Source: Micromonospora saelicesensis
GTDB lineage: Bacteria; Actinomycetota; Actinomycetes; Mycobacteriales; Micromonosporaceae
Assembly: GCF_900091575.1 (NCBI RefSeq)
Contig: NZ_FMCR01000004.1
Location: 62,001 to 126,000, forward strand
Direction: 5' to 3'
Length of the DNA stretch: 64,000 nt
Part shown: piece after piece, positions 9,101 to 15,966 of the stretch
How positions within the stretch are numbered: the first letter of the stretch is position 1
Layout: every line of letters starts with the position of its first letter
Notes under the pieces: generated by a model
Seen by the model: the letters and a program-made list of their open reading frames with translations, nothing else
Database searches by the model: none
Told to the model about the DNA's origin: nothing
Translations under genes and position numbers: made by a program

Positions 9101-11991
9101 TCCGGGCCGCCTCCGCCGCCGCTGGCGGTCGGATCGAGGTTCGCGCGGGTGCGGTTGACGGACCGGTGGTCGCCACGGCCGTCGTACCGTCGACCGGCGC
9201 GTGGCAGACGTACACGGACGTGAGCGCACCGGTCACCGGCGCCGCGAGCGGCTCGCTGTACTTCGTGGCCCGCGACCCGAACGGCGGAACGGGTTCGCTG
9301 TTCAACGTCAACTGGATGGACTTCGTCGGCCGCGGTGTCACCGAGAACGGGCCGCCGGTGGTCAGCGCCACGGCCACCCCGGCCACCGGCACCGCACCGG
9401 TCACCGTCGCCTTCGACGGCACGGCCACCGACGCCGAGGGCGACACCCCGTTGACGTACGCCTGGGACTTCGGTGACGGAGGCTCGGCGACCACACTGGA
9501 CGCCAGCCACACCTACACCAGCCCGGGCACCTTCACGGCCACCCTCACGGTGACCGACAGCAAGGGCGCCAAGTCGTACGCCACAGTGCCGGTGCGGGTC
9601 GACGCGCCGGACACGTCCTGCTTCGGGGCGCGTTCGGACGACTTCAACGGCAACAGCCTCGACAAGGAGCGCTGGACCAGTGTCGTCCGGGAGAACCAGC
9701 TCTACTCGCTCAGTGGCGGCGCACTGCGGCTGCCCACCGGCGTGGGTGACCTCTACGGCGCTCGCAACGACGCCACCAACCTGGTGCTCCAGGCGGCTCC
9801 GACCGGCGCCTGGGAGATGACCACCAAGGTCACCCTGCCGGTGACTGCCAACTACCAGCAGGCCGGCCTGCTGGTGTACGGCGACGACGACAACTACGCC
9901 AAGGTGGACCTGCTGTACAACGGCAGCCGGCGGGTGGAGTTCATCCGGGAGACGGCGGCCACGCCTCGCAACGAGGCCGCCGACGCCACCAACGCACCGG
10001 CGGGTGACACCGTGTACCTGCGGATCACCAGCGACGGGACGAACCTGACCGCGTCCGCCTCGGGCGACGGGCAGACCTTCACCCCGGTCGGCCGTTCGGC
10101 AGCGCTCGCCGGCATCACCAACCCGAGGATCGGGGTCTTCGCGCTCAACGGAGGCACCGAGGCGCCGGTTGTCGATGCCGCGTTCGACTCGTTCCAGGTC
10201 ACGCCGGACGCTCCGGCCGGCCCGGTCGACCCGTCGGACGAGTTCACCGGCAGCACGCTCGACAAGTGCCGGTGGGACGCCGTGACGCGGGAGGACCCCA
10301 GCGGTTACCGGGTCACCGATGGCGCGTTGCGGATCGACGTGCCCAACGGTGACATCTACGGCACCGACAACACCGGGCCGAAGAACTTCATCCTTCAGAC
10401 CGCGCCGTCCGGCGACTGGACCCTGGAGACGAAGGTCGACGGCAGCCTGCTGAACGAGCAGTACCAGCAGGCCGGTCTGCTCGTGCAGGCGGACGACGAC
10501 AACTACCTGAAGCTCGACTTCATCGCGGACAACCAGGCCGGCCAGGCGGTGACGCGGCGGATCGAGTTCCGCAGCGAGATCGCCGGGGTGGTCCAGAACC
10601 CGCAGCCCGAGGCGGGCAACCTGACCTCGGCGGTGTGGCACCTGCGGCTGGCCCGCACGGGCGACACGTTCACCGCGTCGTACTCGGCCGACGGGACGAC
10701 CTGGACCGCGTTGACGGCGCTGACCAACAGCGCGGTCGGGGCCACCCCGAAGGTCGGGCTGTTCACCCTCGGTGCCAACCAGACGGCGTCGAAGACCGCC
10801 TCGTTCGACTACTTCCGGCTCAGCACGAAGGTGGCCGACGAGACGGCGCCGGTGACCACCGCGGCGGTTTCCGGCACCCCGACCGACGGGTGGCACACCG
10901 GGCCGGTGACGATCACGCTCACCGGTGCCGACGAGGCCGGCGGTAGCGGCCTCGCCGGTACGGAGTACCAGCTGGACGGGGCCACCACCTGGACGGCGTA
11001 CACCGCTCCGGTGGCGGTCAGCGGGGACGGCGAGCACGAGCTCCGGTTCCGCTCGACGGACAAGGCCGGCAACGTGGAGGCGACCAAGACCGTCTCGGTC
11101 AAGATCGACGCCACCGCGCCGGTGACCTCGGCGACGTTCGCTCCGGCGAACGACGCCGGTTGGCACAACGGGACCATCCCGGTCGTGCTGGCCGCTACCG
11201 ACGCCGGTTCCGGCGTCAAGACGGTGGAGTGGTCGCTGGACGGTGGTGCGTGGGCCTCGTACTCGACGCCGATCGAGGTGACCGGTGACGGGCAGCACGA
11301 GCTGCTGTTCCGCTCGGCGGACAAGGCGGGCAACGTCGAGACGCTGAAGTCGGCGGTGCTGCGCATCGACGGCACCAAGCCGACGCTGCTGGTGTCCGGG
11401 CTGGCCGACGGCCAGCTCTACGGCGACAGCCAGGACGTCCGGGTGGCCTGGCAGGCCGTCGACCCGACCTCGGGCATCGCGAGCGTGGTCGGTCAGCTCG
11501 ACGGCCAGGCGTACACCAGTGGCACCCTGCAGGCCATGTACGACCTGTCGCTCGGCCTGCACGAACTGACCGTTACCGCGACCGACAAGGCGGGCAACAA
11601 GACCACCTCGACGGTCCGGTTCTTCGTCACCACCTCGTTCCGGGACATGCAGAGTCTGCTGGACCGGTTCAAGGCGACGGGGCGGCTCTCGACCAAGGCG
11701 CACAAGCAGCTGTCGAACAAGCTCGACGCTGTTCGCGCCTCCGAGGCGGCCGGCGACGACAAGGCTGCCGTCCGGCAGCTGACCGCGTTCCGGACGCTCG
11801 CCAGCGACGCCACGCTGGTGCCCGAGGCGGAGGTCCGGGACGTCCTGATCCGGGACGCCGACGCCATGATCGTTCGGCTCGGCGGCGCGGCCAGCAAGGC
11901 CGGGGTCAAGGCGAACGGCGGCGACTCGGTCAAGGGCACCGGGCGGCTCGGTGGCGATGCCACCCGGCTGGCACCCGGTCGCCAACTCTGA
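6160..11991 (+). CDS. Secreted multidomain ThuA / sugar dehydrogenase-like protein with PKD, CBM6, lectin-like and FIMAH domains
   Basis: Large exported protein of 1943 residues. The GTG at 6160 is chosen because AGGAGG lies four bases upstream and a clean signal peptide follows (basic start, hydrophobic core, cleavage near APAQA-AAQ). The frame is open upstream to 6055, but that would bury the signal. Domains in order: ThuA-like (about 60-280); six-bladed glucose/sorbosone dehydrogenase-type propeller (290-718); PKD (723-807); Ig-like (807-915); CBM6-like (921-1059); PKD (1064-1147); two concanavalin-like DUF1349-type modules (1159-1347, 1359-1554) starting DDFNGNSLDKERW and DEFTGSTLDKCRW; two OmpL47-type Ig repeats (1560-1737); one more Ig-like domain; C-terminal FIMAH helical domain (about 1827-1910). 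It probably acts on or binds extracellular carbohydrate. Substrate and cofactor are unknown. Confidence 0.9.
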   Translation: MSRSRRARLPITATLISLAMASTTLFGAPAQAAAQVPPRDAKAAAPVSQVAPKAPKAAADPFSVLVFSKTAGFRHDSIPTGIAAIQQLGVDNGFTVDNSEDGAAFNDANLAKYKAVIWLSTTGDVLNADQQAAFERYVKAGGGYVGIHAASDTEYSWAWYGDLVGAYFANHPQNQQATVKVEDHAHPSTAGLPDRWSRFDEWYNYQTNPRPDVHVLASLDEKSYTAGAGAMGADHPIAWCQDYDGGRSWYTGGGHTRESYAEPEFLSHLLGGIRTAAGVENADCGASKTSNFEKVTLDSNTSNPMELDVAPDGRVFYIERDGRVQIVKPDTGNTVTAVDLDVFTGNEDGLIGIRLDPDFATNKWVYLYYAPNDGVTRNLLSRFTVTGDTIDLASEKQVLRVDTQRNTCCHAGGSMAFDGDGNLYLATGDNTNPFESNSYSPLDERSGRQDYDAQRTSANTNDLRGKVIRIHPEDDGTYTVPAGNLFAAGTEKTRPEIYAMGFRNPFRIGTDPKTNTLYVADYGPDANADNPNRGPRGLVEWNVVTPGNYGWPYCTGTNEAYNDYTFPSGPSGPKFDCAAPVNNSPNNTGLTNLPPVVPATVDYGYAGDARYPEIGGGGAPMGGPVYRYDADLNSNRKWPAYYDGKALLGEWNQNKMYTMQLTPDGKSLVDINQLLTGMSMVRPMDFEFGPDGALYLIEWGSGFGGNNDNSGVYRIDYTAGDRAPIAAASANPTSGPAPLTVTFSSAGSRDPDGGTLTYAWTFGDGQTSTEANPTHTYATAGNYTAQLTVTNPKGRTAVANVPVTVGNTAPTVSIEFPPDGGFFNWGDQVRYSIKVTDPEDGQIDCDRVQLQVLLGHDEHAHPLEQHTGCTGTVQTSLASGHGAEANVFAVFEATYTDEGGAGGAGALTGRQIEVLQPKQKQAEYFTATGRAPVSTGGGDPGVQREAGADTAGGGQSIAFIEDGDWWSVAPANLTNITEIRFRAASAAAGGRIEVRAGAVDGPVVATAVVPSTGAWQTYTDVSAPVTGAASGSLYFVARDPNGGTGSLFNVNWMDFVGRGVTENGPPVVSATATPATGTAPVTVAFDGTATDAEGDTPLTYAWDFGDGGSATTLDASHTYTSPGTFTATLTVTDSKGAKSYATVPVRVDAPDTSCFGARSDDFNGNSLDKERWTSVVRENQLYSLSGGALRLPTGVGDLYGARNDATNLVLQAAPTGAWEMTTKVTLPVTANYQQAGLLVYGDDDNYAKVDLLYNGSRRVEFIRETAATPRNEAADATNAPAGDTVYLRITSDGTNLTASASGDGQTFTPVGRSAALAGITNPRIGVFALNGGTEAPVVDAAFDSFQVTPDAPAGPVDPSDEFTGSTLDKCRWDAVTREDPSGYRVTDGALRIDVPNGDIYGTDNTGPKNFILQTAPSGDWTLETKVDGSLLNEQYQQAGLLVQADDDNYLKLDFIADNQAGQAVTRRIEFRSEIAGVVQNPQPEAGNLTSAVWHLRLARTGDTFTASYSADGTTWTALTALTNSAVGATPKVGLFTLGANQTASKTASFDYFRLSTKVADETAPVTTAAVSGTPTDGWHTGPVTITLTGADEAGGSGLAGTEYQLDGATTWTAYTAPVAVSGDGEHELRFRSTDKAGNVEATKTVSVKIDATAPVTSATFAPANDAGWHNGTIPVVLAATDAGSGVKTVEWSLDGGAWASYSTPIEVTGDGQHELLFRSADKAGNVETLKSAVLRIDGTKPTLLVSGLADGQLYGDSQDVRVAWQAVDPTSGIASVVGQLDGQAYTSGTLQAMYDLSLGLHELTVTATDKAGNKTTSTVRFFVTTSFRDMQSLLDRFKATGRLSTKAHKQLSNKLDAVRASEAAGDDKAAVRQLTAFRTLASDATLVPEAEVRDVLIRDADAMIVRLGGAASKAGVKANGGDSVKGTGRLGGDATRLAPGRQL

Positions 11992-11997
11992 TCCGAC

Positions 11998-12037
11998 GAG
12001 GCCCCTTCCCGGCGCTGCGGCGTCGGGGAGGGGCCTC
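11998..12037 (+). terminator. Terminator hairpin after the exoprotein gene
   Basis: GAGGCCCCTTCCC pairs with GGGGAGGGGCCTC (13 bp with one G-T pair) around a 14-base loop, seven bases after the stop. No T-run follows, as is usual in actinobacteria. Confidence 0.8.
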
Positions 12038-12054
12038 CCTCATCGGTAGGGAGG
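12034..12054 (+). promoter_or_regulatory. Hairpin covering the ribosome site of the next gene
   Basis: CCTCCCT (12034-12040) can pair with AGGGAGG (12048-12054). The right arm is the Shine-Dalgarno of the gene at 12057/12063, and the left arm overlaps the last four bases of the preceding terminator (12034-12037). The two structures therefore cannot both form fully. Confidence 0.55.
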
Positions 12055-12056
12055 AG

Positions 12057-12611
12057 ATGTCCGTGACGGGTATCCGGAAGGTCCTGGCCGCCGTGGTCGT
12101 CGGACTGGCCCTGACCCTGTCCGCCGCCGCCCCGGCGGCGGCGCAGCCCGCTCAGGCCGCCCCGGCGGCGCAGGCCGACAAGCTCAAACTCACTGTGGCC
12201 GGCGACGGGGCTCAGGGCGTCACCATCCAGGCCACCTACGCCGATGGCCGCCGGCTGGAGCAGGTGGTCCGGTTGGTCCTCACCGCCACCGGCCCGGACG
12301 GGCAGCGGGTAGGGCCGGTGCAGCTCGAACCGCAGCCCGAGGGGCAGGGCTTCTACAGCAGCGGCCCGGTGCTCTCCACCGGCACGTGGAAGGTGTCGGT
12401 GAACTCCCCCGCTCCGCTTCAGAGCAAGGCCACCGCCACGGTGCAGGCGAAGGCGGCGCAGTCACCGCCGGCGCCCGCGCCGGTCGCGGTGACCAAGCCA
12501 GCGGACGGCGGGGCGGGCACCGGTTGGTGGCCATTCGCGGCGGCCGGTCTCGTGCTCGTCGCCGCGGCGATGGGGGTGGCCATGCTCTTCGGCCGCCGCC
12601 GCACCGACTGA
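12057..12611 (+). CDS. Secreted protein with C-terminal membrane anchor
   Basis: A 184-residue protein with an N-terminal signal peptide (hydrophobic stretch about 8-28, then Ala-rich), a single beta-rich domain (about 42-125), a Pro/Ala linker and a C-terminal transmembrane helix followed by GRRRTD. The domain loosely resembles FixH/YtkA-type Ig-like modules, but I do not recognise the family. The ATG at 12057 is almost on top of the ribosome site. The GTG at 12063, eight bases after GGGAGG, is at least as likely. It lies on the same strand as the large exoprotein just upstream and may be read partly from the same transcript. Confidence 0.75.
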   Translation: MSVTGIRKVLAAVVVGLALTLSAAAPAAAQPAQAAPAAQADKLKLTVAGDGAQGVTIQATYADGRRLEQVVRLVLTATGPDGQRVGPVQLEPQPEGQGFYSSGPVLSTGTWKVSVNSPAPLQSKATATVQAKAAQSPPAPAPVAVTKPADGGAGTGWWPFAAAGLVLVAAAMGVAMLFGRRRTD

Positions 12612-12628
12612 CCACACAGCATTCAACG

Positions 12629-12663
12629 ACCGGGCCGGGCCGCGATGAGCGGCCCGGCCCGGT
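12629..12663. terminator. Bidirectional terminator between convergent genes
   Basis: Perfect 15-bp stem (ACCGGGCCGGGCCGC with its complement) and loop GATGA. It is placed between the stop at 12611 (plus) and the stop at 12760 (minus), so it can serve both genes. Confidence 0.85.
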
Positions 12664-12759
12664 GTCGTCTGATCGACTGTGATCGACTCGGCATCCTCGA
12701 AGTCGGGGCTTCCCGGACCGCAGGTCACCACGTCAAGGAACGCGAGTGGATCAGGCCCC

Positions 12760-13716
12760 TCAGAGGACGGCGCGCAGTGCCGCCAGGTCCTCGTCGCTGG
12801 GCTCCCAGGTGCCGGCGGCGGCGTTGGCTCGCACCTGCTCGGGGGTGGTGGCACCGGCGATCACCGAAGTCACCGCCGGCTGGGCGGCCAGCCCGCCGAT
12901 CGCCACCTGGAGCATCGTCAGACCCCGCTCGGCCGCGTACGCCTCGATCGCCTCGATGGTGTCCCAGTCGGCAGCGGCGAGTCGCTCCGCGTACCGGCCA
13001 CCGCCGGAGAGCCGGCTGCCGGCGGGCGGCTGAGCCTCGCGCTTGTACTTGCCGGTGAGCAGACCGTTGGCGAGCGGGAAGAACGGCAGCATGCCGAGGC
13101 CGAACCGCTCACACGCCGGGATCACCTCGGCCTCCACCGAGCGCTCCACCAGGCTGTAGTGGTTCTGCGCGCTGATGAAGCGGGACCGACCGTTGGACGA
13201 GGCGACCCAGTCCGCGTCGGCGATCTGCCAGCCGGCGAAGTTGGAGTTGCCCAGGTAGCGCACCTTGCCGTCGCGGACCAGGTCGTCCAGGGCGGCGAGG
13301 GTCTCGTCGATCGGGGTACCCGGGTCGGGCTCGTGCATCTGGTACAGGTCGATGTGGTCGGTGCCGAGCCGGCGCAGCGACGCCTCCACAGCGCGGGCGA
13401 TGTAGCGCCGCGCACCCCGGGCGCCGTAGTCCGGCCCGTTGAGGCCGTTCATGTCCATGCCGAACTTGGTGGCCACCACCACGTCGTCCCGGCGACCCTT
13501 GAGCGCCTGCCCGAGCAGCTCCTCGGAGCTGCCCTGCGGCTCACCGTAGATGTCGGCGGTGTCGAAGAGGGTGATCCCGGCGTCCAGGGCGGCGTCCACC
13601 ACCGCCCGGGTGCCGTCGAGGTCGAGCTTGCGGCCGAAGTTGTTGCAGCCGATGCCGACCACTGACACCACGAGCCCGGAGTCGCCCAGCCGGCCATAGG
13701 TCATGTCGTTGTTCAT
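12760..13716 (-). CDS. Aldo/keto reductase
   Basis: NADPH-dependent oxidoreductase of 318 residues with the (alpha/beta)8 fold. The catalytic tetrad is present: D52 and Y57 in FDTADIYG, K84 in VATKFG and H128 in LYQMHEPD. The sequence LGNSNFAGWQ and the C-terminal GATTPEQVRANA segment are typical of the family. GAGG lies seven bases before the ATG. The physiological substrate cannot be deduced. The gene stands alone, with a TnpB gene immediately upstream in the opposite orientation. Confidence 0.92.
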   Translation of the reverse strand: MNNDMTYGRLGDSGLVVSVVGIGCNNFGRKLDLDGTRAVVDAALDAGITLFDTADIYGEPQGSSEELLGQALKGRRDDVVVATKFGMDMNGLNGPDYGARGARRYIARAVEASLRRLGTDHIDLYQMHEPDPGTPIDETLAALDDLVRDGKVRYLGNSNFAGWQIADADWVASSNGRSRFISAQNHYSLVERSVEAEVIPACERFGLGMLPFFPLANGLLTGKYKREAQPPAGSRLSGGGRYAERLAAADWDTIEAIEAYAAERGLTMLQVAIGGLAAQPAVTSVIAGATTPEQVRANAAAGTWEPSDEDLAALRAVL

Positions 13717-13919
13717 GATAAATCCTCGGCTTTAATCGTGTTGAGGTGCGGAATCAGTTCACACGTTGCGGTGGTTATCGACATAACGTTGACCACCTCT
13801 GAGGTCGCACCGCCAGTTGCGGCGTCGAAATAGCCGTTGCTCCATAAGATTGGCAGTCTGGATTTCCACTTCAAACGTCCCGGCACTATCTGCCGTCGAG
13901 CTTTATAGTGATTGTTGTG
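13717..13919 (+). other. Presumed left end of the TnpB element
   Basis: Lower-GC stretch of about 200 bases between the reductase start and tnpB. It holds subterminal palindromes: ACCTC-T-GAGGT, and GGTGGT paired with ACCACC, both within about 13771-13807. A TATAGT box at 13904-13909 lies ten bases before the tnpB ATG and could give a leaderless transcript. No tnpA is present. Confidence 0.45.
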
Positions 13920-15110
13920 ATGGAGGTGGTGCGCTACACCTACCGGCTGCGCCCCGGCGCGACGGCGACGTCCGCACTGCTCGCCGAATGGGGCCGCTGC
14001 CGATTCCTGTGGAACGAAGCCGTGCACCAGCAGAAGGTCGGCGCGAAGCCTACCTTCGTTAGCCTGTCCAAGATGCTCACTGAAGCCCGCGCCCGAAACG
14101 CTTGGCTGCGCGCCGGCTCGCAGGTCGCTCAGCAACAGACCCTGCGCACTTACGCGGCCGCGCTGCGCCACTCGTTCACCGTCCCAGGCCGCGGACGGCC
14201 GACGGTGAAGACCCGCAAACGATCGCTGCCCAGCATGGAATACACCCTGCGTGGCTTTACCATCGCCGGCAGACGGCTGCGCGTTGCCGGTGGCATCACC
14301 ATGCCCGTCGTCTGGTCCCGGGACCTGCCGTCTCCGCCGACCAGCGTGCGCGTCTACCAAGACAGCCTCGGGCACTGGTACGCGTCGTTCGTCGCCCGCC
14401 GCGAGGCCGCCGCCGCACCCGAGGCGTCCGAGGCGATCGGCGTTGACTGGGGCGTGAAGACCACCGCCACGACCACCGATGCCCGCTTCGATTTGCCGTA
14501 CCTCGGGCATCGCAAGCGGTGCGCCGCTGAGTTGGCCAGGGCGCAGCGGAAGATGGCCCGCCGACGCCGCCCGAAGGGTCACACGCACTCCAACGGCTAC
14601 CGCAGAGCCAAGCACGCGGCGGCGAAGCTGCACAAGAAAGCATCCCGACAGAACACCCACGACTCCCGCCAGTGGGCGAAACGAGTCGTCGACCACCACC
14701 AGGTGATCGCCGTCGAAGACTTCAAACCGACGTTCTTGACCAGGTCCACGATGGCACGTAAAGCCGCTGACGCCGCGATCGGCGCGGCGAAGCGGGAACT
14801 GATCCAGCAGGGCACGCGGGCGGGCCGAAAGGTGGTGCTGGTTCCGCCCGCCTACACAACCATGACGTGTTCCTCGTGCGCGGCGAGAGCCAAGCAGCGC
14901 ATCGGGTTGAACGTCAGAATTTTCGAGTGCGCGGCCTGCGGCTTCACCGCCTGCCGCGACCTCAACGCCGCGAGGACGATCCTCGCCACGGTAGAGCGCG
15001 ACCGTGCCGGTACTGACGACGTGAGACATGTGACCACCTCCCTTCGGAATGCGGGGTCGAATGCGGTCCGAGCCGGAAATCCCCTGGATTCAACCGTGGG
15101 GAAGCGTTAA
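13920..15110 (+). CDS. tnpB: Lone IS200/IS605-family TnpB (RNA-guided nuclease)
   Basis: A 396-residue TnpB/OrfB. The RuvC-like active site is complete: D176 in GVDWGVKT, E266 in IAVEDF and D347 in CRDLNAA. The zinc ribbon has all four cysteines (C317, C320, C337, C340). An N-terminal HTH-like WNEAV region and a basic middle part are also present. The ATG at 13920 is preferred; a GTG at 13908 in frame would add four residues. No TnpA transposase is nearby, so this is a non-autonomous or domesticated copy. The family is known to use an RNA made from the 3' end of its own gene to cut matching DNA. All catalytic residues are intact, so activity is plausible. Confidence 0.93.
   Translation: MEVVRYTYRLRPGATATSALLAEWGRCRFLWNEAVHQQKVGAKPTFVSLSKMLTEARARNAWLRAGSQVAQQQTLRTYAAALRHSFTVPGRGRPTVKTRKRSLPSMEYTLRGFTIAGRRLRVAGGITMPVVWSRDLPSPPTSVRVYQDSLGHWYASFVARREAAAAPEASEAIGVDWGVKTTATTTDARFDLPYLGHRKRCAAELARAQRKMARRRRPKGHTHSNGYRRAKHAAAKLHKKASRQNTHDSRQWAKRVVDHHQVIAVEDFKPTFLTRSTMARKAADAAIGAAKRELIQQGTRAGRKVVLVPPAYTTMTCSSCAARAKQRIGLNVRIFECAACGFTACRDLNAARTILATVERDRAGTDDVRHVTTSLRNAGSNAVRAGNPLDSTVGKR
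14990..15110 (+). ncRNA. Candidate guide-RNA (omega/reRNA) scaffold at the tnpB 3' end
   Basis: TnpB guide RNAs are generally made from the 3' end of the gene and the element's right end. Here the last bases form a hairpin, with TCCCC (about 15080-15084) pairing with GGGGA (about 15098-15102), followed by AGCGTTAA. If the element ends at the tnpB stop, the guide would start at 15111 (CTCAGTCACG...). The boundaries are inferred, and the 5' limit is only approximate. Confidence 0.4.
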
Positions 15111-15165
15111 CTCAGTCACGAGATCCACCCTATGCCGGCCCGGCGCGGACCACCTCGGCGGCGGC

Positions 15166-15966
15166 TCAACCGACCACTTCGGTGACCAGCTCGCGGGCGG
15201 CGGCGATGGTCGCGGCCAGCTCGGCGGGGCTACGTCCGACGGCTCCGAGCAACGCCTGCGCCCGCTGGCTGAAGTTCGGCGAAGCACCGGGCAGTCGCCC
15301 CGCGGCGGCGATCATCCCCTTCTCGTTGACCAGCCACCGGCCCGTCCGGGCGTGCAGCACCTGGGCGAGCACCCCGACCGTCCGGAACAGGCAGCCGGCG
15401 ACGTACGCGCTGTCCCCGCCGATGGCGGCCTTTGCCGCGCCGGTCAGCAGAAATCCGGCCTCCCAGCCGCCAGCCACCAGTGCGTCGGCCAGCGCGGGCG
15501 GATACTCCCGAGTCTGGTCCCGCAGGCGGGTCAGCTGGCCGGTCGGGTCCGCCAGCACCTGACACAACGCCACCTCGCCGGCATAGGCGGACGAGTAGAA
15601 CCCGAGCGGGTGCCCGGCCTGCACCCCGACCTCGTACCGGCCGGCCCGACAGTCGGCCCAGACGCGGTGCACCCGGTCGAGGTCCCGGTAGATCCAGTCC
15701 ACGGCGACCCCGCCGATCCGCAGCCAACCACCCCCGTCGACCCACGGGCCCCAACCACCGGGGGCGGTGAGCGCGACGTCGGTGTCGTCGGCGACCGTCG
15801 CGGCGACCGCACGCAGCGCCGGCACGTCCAGCTCGCCCCGGTAGTAGAGACCCAGGTCCCAGTCGGAGTCCGGGCGCTGCTCGCCGCGCGCCCGACTACC
15901 GCCGAGCGCCACGGCGACCACGCCGTCGACGCCGCACAGCCGGTCGGGCAGGTCGGCGGGGATCAC
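15166..15966 (-). CDS. Nucleotidyltransferase-domain protein
   Basis: A 266-residue protein with a polymerase-beta-like nucleotidyltransferase core: GGS at 22-24, then SDWDLGLYY with D35 and D37 as likely metal ligands. A helical C-terminal half follows. It resembles the aminoglycoside-adenylyltransferase/DUF4037 group, but the substrate is unknown and resistance should not be assumed. Its start overlaps the stop of the ABC-F gene by four bases, so the two are co-translated. Confidence 0.8.
   Translation of the reverse strand: MIPADLPDRLCGVDGVVAVALGGSRARGEQRPDSDWDLGLYYRGELDVPALRAVAATVADDTDVALTAPGGWGPWVDGGGWLRIGGVAVDWIYRDLDRVHRVWADCRAGRYEVGVQAGHPLGFYSSAYAGEVALCQVLADPTGQLTRLRDQTREYPPALADALVAGGWEAGFLLTGAAKAAIGGDSAYVAGCLFRTVGVLAQVLHARTGRWLVNEKGMIAAAGRLPGASPNFSQRAQALLGAVGRSPAELAATIAAARELVTEVVG

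Noticed and set aside
7354..11985. Open frame of about 1540 codons antisense to the exoprotein gene
   Set aside because: A shadow of high GC and biased codon use; Arg/Gly/Val-rich, no domains, and the plus strand holds a clear multidomain protein with ribosome site and signal peptide.
13713..15029. Minus-strand open frame across the tnpB gene
   Set aside because: TnpB on the plus strand has all catalytic and zinc residues; the reverse frame has none of any family.
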